Of a stretch of DNA of 11,514 bases, positions 7,373 through 11,514 are shown one piece after another; the stretch's first letter is position 1; every line of letters starts with the position of its first letter. A program made the translations under genes and the position numbers. Source of the DNA: an uncultured Prevotella sp. (GTDB taxonomy: Bacteria > Bacteroidota > Bacteroidia > Bacteroidales > Bacteroidaceae); contig CABUXJ010000046.1 in assembly GCA_902495455.1 (NCBI GenBank), forward strand, positions 1-11,514, in the 5' to 3' direction. The notes beneath the pieces were generated by a model, which did not search any database, was not told where the DNA came from, and saw nothing but the letters and a program-made list of their open reading frames with translations.

Positions 7373-7404
7373 TAAAGATAGCAAATAATATCTGTATTGG
7401 CAAA
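7373..7404 (-). promoter_or_regulatory. Promoter of glutamine synthetase
   Basis: On the minus strand TTTG (7404-7401) is separated by exactly 20 nt from TATCTTTA (7380-7373), a near-consensus Bacteroidetes promoter. Initiation near 7367 would leave a leader of about 40 nt. The large hairpin at 7425-7539 begins about 20 nt upstream of the -33 element. Confidence 0.7.
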
Positions 7405-7424
7405 TAAAACACCCCAAATCACCT

Positions 7425-7539
7425 CATAAACCACCTCAAACCCACCCCAACCCTCCCGAAGGGAGGGAGCCGGATATGCTTTAAGGTATTCAAGCTCCCT
7501 CCCTTCGGGAGGGTTGGGGTGGGTTTGAGGTGGTTTATG
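7425..7539. repeat. 46-bp perfect inverted repeat (palindromic repeat copies 4 and 5)
   Basis: Bases 7425-7470 are perfectly complementary to 7494-7539 around a 23-nt loop (contains GGATATGCTTTAAGG). Pairing can continue outward with a few G-T pairs. Each arm contains one full CCACCCC-CCCTCCC-GAA-GGGAGGG element plus flanking CATAAACCACCTCAAA. It lies upstream of the glutamine synthetase promoter in the 917-bp gene-free spacer. Confidence 0.9.
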
Positions 7540-7564
7540 GGGTGGGTTTTAAGGTGGTTTTTGA
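7518..7564 (+). repeat. 11-12-nt tandem units GGTGG(G)TTT
   Basis: Four units follow one another: GGTGGGTTTGA, GGTGGTTTATGG, GGTGGGTTTTAA, GGTGGTTTTTGA. The mirror tract on the left of the hairpin (about 7410-7447) holds the complementary units. A short version flanks copy 1 (AACCCACCTAACACCCACCCC region, 4898-4918). Confidence 0.6.
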
Positions 7565-7641
7565 GTCGTAGATGTCTGATATATATTTACAAAATCGTGT
7601 TCGGGAAAATGCTCAAAGATTTGTGTTTTCATGACCAATAA

Positions 7642-7723
7642 GGGCCTTAAAGGAACTGACGGCCCCCTCCGGCTCCCCCAAGGGGGAGAGACCTTCGGTT
7701 TCAAACAACCCTTTAAGGGCCCC
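7642..7723. repeat. Palindromic repeat copy 6, variant with outer stem
   Basis: The core at 7661-7693 reads GGCCCCCTCCGGCTCCCCC, AA, GGGGGAGAGACC, a variant of the same palindrome. It is enclosed by GGGCCTTAAAGG (7642-7653) and CCTTTAAGG-G-CCC (7710-7722), which pair with one bulged G. Between 7565 and 7641 I see no gene or repeat. Confidence 0.6.
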
Positions 7724-7904
7724 GCGGCTTTCAAATTTTACAAAAATTCGCGAGTTTTTGATTGCCGGAAAAAGGCAAAAAAGCGGGTTCCGTCGAGCAA
7801 TGGGGCCCCCGCGGGGTTGCAACGAGCACGCCGTCATGTTGCAACGGGGCCGCCGTTGCAATGCAATAGCAGCCCCGCCAGAGAGCAAGGAAGGCCTTAC
7901 GGGA
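7724..7904. repeat. Intergenic module with three GTTGCAAC palindromes
   Basis: An AT-rich part (7730-7790, with a TTGCC/GGCAA hairpin) is followed by a GC-rich part. The GC-rich part has GTTGCAAC at 7816-7823, GTTGCAAC at 7838-7845 and GTTGCAAT at 7855-7862. Each is self-complementary, and neighbours can pair as 7-8-bp stems. The small frames here read as low-complexity, Pro/Arg/Gly-rich peptides with no recognisable domain, so I call no gene. Confidence 0.45.
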
Positions 7905-7940
7905 GGGCCCCACCCCGCCCTCCCCAAGGGGAGGGAGATC
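7905..7940 (+). repeat. Palindromic repeat copy 7, CCCCAAGGGG variant
   Basis: GGGCCCCACCCCGCCCTCCCC, AAGG loop region and GGGAGGGAGATC make a variant of the family with a CTCCCC/GGGGAG stem. It is the inverted partner of copy 8 (8176-8210), which differs by about one inserted base. Confidence 0.75.
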
Positions 7941-7983
7941 TGTGTGATTGTAAGTAATTGTGTAACAATGGTTTGCAAAAACG

Positions 7984-8008
7984 GCGGTTTTTCAGTCGAA
8001 AAAACCGC
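7984..8008. terminator. 9-bp hairpin, possible terminator for the sigma-factor operon
   Basis: GCGGTTTTT (7984-7992) pairs with AAAAACCGC (8000-8008) around CAGTCGA. On the minus strand the stem is followed by CGTTTTTGC. It lies about 240 nt past the membrane-protein stop, so a terminator role is only possible. From 8009 to 8125 I see no gene. Confidence 0.35.
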
Positions 8009-8125
8009 GCGATTTTGACCTTCTCAGGATTTGAAAATTTGGGAGCGAGGCGGGAAAATTTTGAAAAGTACCCCTGAAAAACAGCGTTAAATTCAGAATT
8101 AATTTGACAAGGGATGCTTGGTTTA

Positions 8126-8153
8126 TGTTAGATGTCAGATGTCAGATGCCAGA
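8126..8153. repeat. Heptamer tandem repeat (TGTCAGA type)
   Basis: Four 7-nt units: TGTTAGA, TGTCAGA, TGTCAGA, TGCCAGA. Read in the GATGnnA phase this matches the heptamers before waaA in opposite orientation. A single partial pair (GATGTCTGAT) also occurs at 7571-7580. Confidence 0.65.
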
Positions 8154-8175
8154 GCTTTTCCCTTCATCTCGTAGG

Positions 8176-8210
8176 CACCCTCCCCTTGGGGAGGGTCGGG
8201 GTGGGGCCCC
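8176..8210 (-). repeat. Palindromic repeat copy 8, inverted CCCCTTGGGG variant
   Basis: The element contains CACCCTCCCC, TTGG loop region, GGAGGGTCGGGGTGGGGCCCC. It mirrors copy 7 and ends about 35 nt from the stop of the membrane-protein gene. The stretch between copies 7 and 8 (7941-8175) holds only the small hairpin and heptamer array listed separately. Confidence 0.75.
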
Positions 8211-8245
8211 GGTCCCCCGGTTCCCCGTTTCCCTCCCCGCTGTGG

Positions 8246-8818
8246 TCAGGCTGTCAGGTCGTCTATCTGACTCAGTATCTCGTGGTATTTGCGTTGGATT
8301 TTGACATGCGTCGCATATCCGCATATTCCGCCTATCACGCCGCCGATGACCCCGCCTATCAGTCCGGCGGGAACGAAACCGTAGTGTCCGTAGCCCTCGA
8401 GGAAGAACCAGATGAGCCACAGGATGACCGTCGGGATGCCGAACTTCAGCCAGTCGGCGTCCATCTTCCGCGCCCGGGCTATCTTCAGCCCCGCCTCGAC
8501 GAGGTTTTCCTCCATGAGAAAGTCGCGGTTGAGGGCTCTCATATTATACCAGGTGTAGGCGGCAGCTGTGAGCATGAAGAGGCATGTGGCGATGGCAAAC
8601 GCCAGCGAGAGGCCGACATGTTGGAAGACGATGAGGCTGTAGGGCACCATCAGCAGTGACATGACTATGCAGAGGATGTACCGGCGGCGTATCCACGAAG
8701 TGTTGTTCTTTGCGGCCCGGCGGAGTATCCGGTCGTTGACGATCGCCTGACGGTTCAGTTGTTTCTTCAGCGCAGCCATTTGCGTGCGCATGCTTTCGAG
8801 TTCGTTCAGATTTTCCAT
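8246..8818 (-). CDS. Four-helix membrane protein paired with ECF sigma factor (putative anti-sigma/regulator)
   Basis: This 190-aa protein has no enzyme motif that I recognise. Its N-terminus (about residues 1-35, MENLNELESM onward) is a charged amphipathic, probably coiled-coil helix. Four hydrophobic segments follow: about 47-66, 69-89, 124-140 and 148-170. The last is a glycine-zipper-like segment (AGLIGGVIGGVIGGICGY). A basic cytosolic tail closes the protein (RKYHEILSQIDDL). It starts 14 nt after the sigma factor's stop on the same strand, so the two are surely one transcript. Small membrane proteins of this layout commonly follow ECF sigma genes in Bacteroidales and are annotated as hypothetical. 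An anti-sigma role, with the N-terminal helix gripping the sigma factor, is inferred from position and topology. It lacks the zinc-binding HxxxCxxC motif of ZAS anti-sigma factors and the periplasmic domain of FecR. Confidence 0.85.
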   Translation of the reverse strand: MENLNELESMRTQMAALKKQLNRQAIVNDRILRRAAKNNTSWIRRRYILCIVMSLLMVPYSLIVFQHVGLSLAFAIATCLFMLTAAAYTWYNMRALNRDFLMEENLVEAGLKIARARKMDADWLKFGIPTVILWLIWFFLEGYGHYGFVPAGLIGGVIGGVIGGICGYATHVKIQRKYHEILSQIDDLTA

Positions 8819-8832
8819 ATACTTGTAGTTTT

Positions 8833-9312
8833 CTATTGGTCCGACATTCTTTTCAGTTGTTCCTTAATCCTGTACAGTCTCACGGAGACATTCTTGGCCG
8901 TTATGCCGACGATGGCTCCGATCTCTTCGTAGCTCATGTTCTCCAACCACAGGAGCACAATGGCACGGTCGAAGGGACGCAGTTTCGTAATCCTGTTGTG
9001 CAGCATGGCGGCCTGTCCGGCATCGTCGTCGCCGCCCCGAAACAGGTCTACGTCCATCGAGAGCGGGATGGCCGCCCGTCGTCGCGCCTTGCGGTCGGCT
9101 GAGATACATGTGTTGAGGGCCACACGATATATCCACGTCCGTATGTCGCTGCGCTGTTCGAAGTTGTTGAAGTCGCGCCACACGTTGATCAGCACCTCTT
9201 GGAAGAGGTCGGCCACTTCGTCGGCATCGTTCGAGAACATGTAGCAGACGGTGTATATCGTGTTCCGGTGCTGCTTCACCACTTGGGAAAATTTTTCTTC
9301 TGTCTTGTTCAT
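8833..9312 (-). CDS. ECF-type RNA polymerase sigma factor (sigma-70 family)
   Basis: This 159-aa alternative sigma factor has only regions 2 and 4, the definition of the ECF class. Region 2 includes NDADEVADLFQEVLINVWR (28-46, core-binding and -10 melting helix) and RSDIRTWIYRVALN (54-67). Region 4 is the helix-turn-helix NMSYEEIGAIVGITAKNVS (125-143) followed by VRLYRIKEQLKRM, which reads the -35 element. A variable linker rich in D and G (about 86-101) separates them. There is no C-terminal extension or fused sensor domain, so regulation must come from a partner. The membrane-protein gene 14 nt downstream is the obvious candidate. A GTAGTTTTT...CGTCTAAC arrangement 30-60 nt upstream resembles ECF-type promoters and may mean autoregulation. 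Target genes are not visible in this window. Confidence 0.95.
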   Translation of the reverse strand: MNKTEEKFSQVVKQHRNTIYTVCYMFSNDADEVADLFQEVLINVWRDFNNFEQRSDIRTWIYRVALNTCISADRKARRRAAIPLSMDVDLFRGGDDDAGQAAMLHNRITKLRPFDRAIVLLWLENMSYEEIGAIVGITAKNVSVRLYRIKEQLKRMSDQ

Positions 9313-9342
9313 ACCGGTTGTTTCTGATGTTCATAACTGTCT

Positions 9343-9372
9343 GTTAGACGCGCGGCGGGCGTGAAAAACTAC
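9343..9372 (-). promoter_or_regulatory. Possible ECF-type promoter of the sigma-factor operon
   Basis: On the minus strand GTAGTTTTT (9372-9364) precedes CGTCTAAC (9350-9343). The CGTC element is typical of many ECF -10 boxes, and no TAnnTTTG box is seen nearby. The distance to the ATG at 9312 is about 30 nt. Autoregulation by the encoded sigma factor is inferred. Confidence 0.35.
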
Positions 9373-9458
9373 ATGGAAAATGATGTTTTTTCGCAATTAT
9401 TTCGTTTCAGGTGGGACTGTAAACTGTCCTTGCCGGATTTATGTAACCCACCAGAACG

Positions 9459-9558
9459 ACATTGCCTGCCGGCTTGGCTGACGCATGTCCGCCTCCGCTA
9501 CGCTTTCGCGTGGTCACGGGTCGGGCACGATACGTCCTCCATTTCCGGCAGGCAATGT
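9459..9558. repeat. 100-nt structured palindrome with 14-bp terminal inverted repeat
   Basis: ACATTGCCTGCCGG (9459-9472) is perfectly complementary to 9545-9558 across a 72-nt interior. Inside, on the minus strand, ACGC-GAAA-GCGT forms a small stem with a GNRA-type tetraloop. It lies between the zinc-ribbon stop (9589) and the sigma-factor promoter. It may be a REP-like element, a terminator of the Nif3 unit, or a structured RNA. Confidence 0.5.
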
Positions 9559-9588
9559 GCTTACTTATGTCGCGTTAGGGCCGTGGGA

Positions 9589-10443
9589 TTATCCCTCTGC
9601 CTCCTCTTCGCTCTCCTCCTTCTTCACCGTCTTGCGTATGGCGCGCTTGCGGGTCTTCTTGTCCTCCTGTGCGGCGGGCTTCTCAACCTTCACTCCGGCC
9701 AGTTCGGGGTCGATGAGGATGCGTCCGCAATACTCGCAGACGATGATCTTCTTGTGCATGCGGATGTCGAGCTGGCGCTGTGGCGGAATCTTGTTGAAGC
9801 ATCCGCCGCAGGCGTCACGCTGGACGTAGACCACGCCGAGACCGTTGCGGGCGTTCTTGCGGATGCGCTTGAACGACATGAGCAGACGCGGCTCTATCTT
9901 CAACTCCAGTTCCTTGACTTTCAGTTTGAGTCTCTCTTCCTCGGCGCGGGTCTCCTCCATGATTTCGTCCAACTCGCTCTTTTTCAGTTCGAGGTCGTTG
10001 CGGCGGTCGGCAAGGTTCTCCTGGCTTGAGGCGAGTTCGGCCTCCTTGTCACTGATGCGCACGAGAGCTTCCTTGATCTTCTTGTTGCAAAGTTCAATCT
10101 CCAGCGACTGAAACTCTATCTCCTTGCTCAGTGTGTCATACTCGCGGTTGTTCTTCACATCGTTCAGCTGCGTCTTATATCGCTCTACGCTGAGTTGTGC
10201 CTCTGAGATTTCGGCTTTCTTCTGGCTTACGGCCTGACGGAACTCCTCGATGTCCCGCTGTATCTTCTCGATGCGGGTGGACAGTCCGGCGATTTCGTCC
10301 TCAAGGTCCTGCACCTCGAGAGGCAGCTCACCGCGCAGTGCCTTCTTCTCGTCGATGGCCGACAGGGCCGTCTGCAGCTGGTAGAGAGTCTTCAGTTTCT
10401 CTTCCACAGACAAGTCTGTTGTTTCTTTCTTGATCATGTTCAT
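9589..10443 (-). CDS. Coiled-coil C4-type zinc-ribbon protein (DUF164-like)
   Basis: This 284-aa protein belongs to the family with a long coiled coil and a C-terminal C4 zinc ribbon (zf-RING_7/DUF164). Residues about 10-190 are almost continuous heptad-type helix rich in E, K and L. They include the family block NNREYDTLSKEIEF (98-111). The ribbon cysteines are C212 and C215 (ACGGC) and C236 and C239 (CEYCG). A conserved RILIDPEL strand follows. The last ~35 residues are a low-complexity tail, first lysine-rich and then acidic. The start is ATG 10443 or the second ATG at 10437. It lies 39 nt downstream of the Nif3-like gene on the same strand, a pairing repeated in many Bacteroidetes. Nucleic-acid binding is often suggested for this family. 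The molecular role is not established. Confidence 0.93.
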   Translation of the reverse strand: MNMIKKETTDLSVEEKLKTLYQLQTALSAIDEKKALRGELPLEVQDLEDEIAGLSTRIEKIQRDIEEFRQAVSQKKAEISEAQLSVERYKTQLNDVKNNREYDTLSKEIEFQSLEIELCNKKIKEALVRISDKEAELASSQENLADRRNDLELKKSELDEIMEETRAEEERLKLKVKELELKIEPRLLMSFKRIRKNARNGLGVVYVQRDACGGCFNKIPPQRQLDIRMHKKIIVCEYCGRILIDPELAGVKVEKPAAQEDKKTRKRAIRKTVKKEESEEEAEG

Positions 10444-10482
10444 ATTATTATAAATTTATGAATTTGTTCTTGTTTGCTTTTC

Positions 10483-11268
10483 TCAAAGATAATATATCGG
10501 GTTGGTGCATGTCCCGGCGATGTGTGTCGGGACTCCCGGACAGGCCTCTTCGATCACCCGGCGGAACACTTCGCTCGTGAACTGCTCGCTCTGATAGTGG
10601 CCGATGACGCAGATCTGTATCTGCTGCTCGTGTCCGAAGTAGACGTGATAGTGCATCTCGCCGGTGACAAAGGCATCTGCCCCGGCTCTCACGGCGTCGT
10701 CGAGCAGAAAGTCGCCCGCACCTCCGCAGATGGCGACACGACGGATTTTGCGGCGCAACAGTTCGTTGCACATGGCACACTCCACGCTAAACGCGCGCTT
10801 CACCATCAGCACGAAGTCGTCGGCTGCCATCTCTTCCGGCAGTTCGCCGATCACGCCGCTGCCCGCCTCAACGCCGTCGACGGTCTTCGCCGCCATGAAG
10901 CGCACGTCCGTCAATCCCATCTTTTCGGCCATCTTGTGGTTTACTCCGCCCGCGGCGTTGTCCATATTGGTGTGCATCGAGATGACCACGATGTCGTTTT
11001 TGATGGCCTTCACGACCGTCCGCTGCACGTAGTCGGCGTCGCCGATGGTCTTCAGGCCGCGGAACAGCAGCGGATGGTGGGACACGACGAGATTGCATCC
11101 CTTTGCAATGGCCTCGTCGATGATGCTCTCGTTCACGTCAAGGCACAATAAAGCCCCTGAAACCTCCGCCTCTGTCAGTCCTACTTGCAGGCCGGCATTG
11201 TCCCATCCTTCCTGCAAGGGCAGAGGCGCGAATCGTTCAAGGGCGCTCAACACTTCCTTAATCTTCAC
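10483..11268 (-). CDS. Nif3-like dinuclear metal centre protein (NIF3/YbgI family)
   Basis: This 261-aa cytosolic protein is a Nif3/YbgI family member, often annotated as GTP cyclohydrolase 1 type 2 although the function is not settled. The dinuclear metal ligands are visible: H64 and H65 in SHHPLLF, D103 in HTNMDNA, and H224 and E228 in IGHYQSE. Other family blocks are GWDNAGLQVG (21-30), ICGGAGDFL (180-188), TGEMHYH (202-208) and the C-terminal CTNPIYYL. The length equals the short E. coli YbgI form; it lacks the roughly 100-residue PII-like insertion found in longer homologues. It is the first gene of a two-gene leftward unit with the zinc-ribbon gene. A TTTG-N19-TACTTTTG promoter sits about 35 nt upstream, giving a short leader. 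Start choice is supported by the amphipathic KIKEVLSALERFAP helix at the N-terminus. Confidence 0.95.
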   Translation of the reverse strand: MKIKEVLSALERFAPLPLQEGWDNAGLQVGLTEAEVSGALLCLDVNESIIDEAIAKGCNLVVSHHPLLFRGLKTIGDADYVQRTVVKAIKNDIVVISMHTNMDNAAGGVNHKMAEKMGLTDVRFMAAKTVDGVEAGSGVIGELPEEMAADDFVLMVKRAFSVECAMCNELLRRKIRRVAICGGAGDFLLDDAVRAGADAFVTGEMHYHVYFGHEQQIQICVIGHYQSEQFTSEVFRRVIEEACPGVPTHIAGTCTNPIYYL

Positions 11269-11302
11269 GCTTTTCAGCTTTTAATATGTAAACTTTGAAC
11301 TG

Positions 11303-11333
11303 CAAAAGTACAACTTTTCGGGCATAGCGCAAA
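11303..11333 (-). promoter_or_regulatory. Promoter of the Nif3/zinc-ribbon unit
   Basis: On the minus strand TTTG (11333-11330) is separated by 19 nt from TACTTTTG (11310-11303), a full match to the Bacteroidetes consensus. Initiation near 11297 gives a leader of about 28 nt before the Nif3-like start codon. Confidence 0.72.
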
Positions 11334-11418
11334 GCCGAAGTGACTGATTTTAAGTCTTTTTAAGCATCTTGTCGCGTTCATTGGTTGTTCATTGCTCTAT
11401 AGATTCAAGATAGAAGTG

Positions 11419-11483
11419 CAACGCTTCAGTCCCTCCATTGCTCATGGAGCGTAGCGTAATGGGCAATGGAGGGACAACGCTTC
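11419..11483. repeat. Small palindromic element flanked by 9-nt direct repeats
   Basis: GTCCCTCCATTGC (11429-11441) pairs with 11463-11475. The stem extends inward by four more pairs (one G-T) to a 13-nt loop containing GAGCGTAGCGT. The stem is bracketed by CAACGCTTC at 11419-11427 and 11475-11483, like a target-site duplication around a MITE- or REP-type insertion. Upstream, GTTCATTG is directly repeated at 11376-11383 and 11387-11394. No gene is seen from 11269 to the window end. Confidence 0.55.
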
Positions 11484-11514
11484 GAATGGCAGGAGAGTTG
11501 ACAGGCAATACAAA

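Noticed and set aside
7549..8018. Small open frames on both strands in the repeat-rich spacer
   Set aside because: Their peptides are Pro/Arg/Gly-rich translations of palindromes, with no domain or plausible start context.
4910..8210. CRISPR array formed by the repeated palindromes
   Set aside because: Copies are irregularly spaced, in both orientations, of different variants, and separated by genes; no spacers of even length and no cas genes.
7329..8245. tRNA, rRNA or riboswitch in the 917-bp spacer
   Set aside because: I saw no cloverleaf, GGTTCGAATCC-type T arm or recognisable riboswitch core; the structure present is explained by repeats.
8132..8659. 175-aa plus-strand open frame over the membrane-protein gene
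   Set aside because: It starts in the heptamer and palindromic repeats and is antisense to a gene with clear membrane topology and operon context.
9361..10029. 222-aa plus-strand open frame opposite the zinc-ribbon gene
   Set aside because: Its hydrophobic look is the antisense of charged coiled-coil codons (GAG/AAG read as CTC/CTT).
10474..11151. 225-aa plus-strand open frame opposite the Nif3-like gene
   Set aside because: It is antisense to a gene with all five metal ligands present.
11486..11514. ATG at 11486 open to the window end as a new gene start
   Set aside because: Only nine codons are visible, immediately after a palindromic element, with no promoter evidence; it cannot be supported.

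Overview
The window looks like a chromosomal stretch of a Bacteroidales bacterium (Prevotellaceae- or Muribaculaceae-like). The protein families fit this: a 405-aa Kdo transferase, a ~600-aa three-part Xaa-Pro aminopeptidase, a Nif3/zinc-ribbon gene pair, and an ECF sigma factor followed by a small membrane protein. So do the promoters, which match the Bacteroidetes pattern TTTG-N19-20-TAnnTTTG instead of sigma-70 boxes. Genes are GC-rich and the spacers are AT-rich but studded with GC-rich palindromes. The genus is inferred, not proven.

Layout, left to right. gltX (glutamyl-tRNA synthetase) and waaA (Kdo transferase for lipid A) run rightward as a probable operon. They converge on a leftward M24 Xaa-Pro aminopeptidase gene. 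A divergent spacer then leads to a rightward gamma-class carbonic anhydrase-like gene, which converges on a leftward glutamine synthetase gene. Upstream of glutamine synthetase is a 917-bp gene-free spacer full of repeats. Next come two leftward pairs: ECF sigma factor plus a four-helix membrane protein, and Nif3-like protein plus a coiled-coil zinc-ribbon protein. The right edge is gene-free and ends in a small palindromic element. All nine genes appear intact; no transposase, phage gene, CRISPR array, tRNA or rRNA was seen.

The genes are mostly housekeeping: tRNA charging, LPS core, peptide turnover, bicarbonate and ammonia metabolism. The sigma/membrane-protein pair is a likely signal-responsive regulator whose signal and targets cannot be read here. 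The Nif3/zinc-ribbon pair is widespread but poorly understood.

The unusual content is between the genes. Eight copies of a CCACCCC(aa)CCCTCCC-loop-GGGAGGG palindrome occur, often as facing pairs, including one 46-bp perfect stem. Both convergent gene junctions carry a very long perfect hairpin (31 bp and 27 bp) built from TTTGCG-type units, probably bidirectional terminators. Heptamer tandem repeats occur at three spacers. I found no convincing new multi-gene system; the repeat architecture is the most interesting feature.
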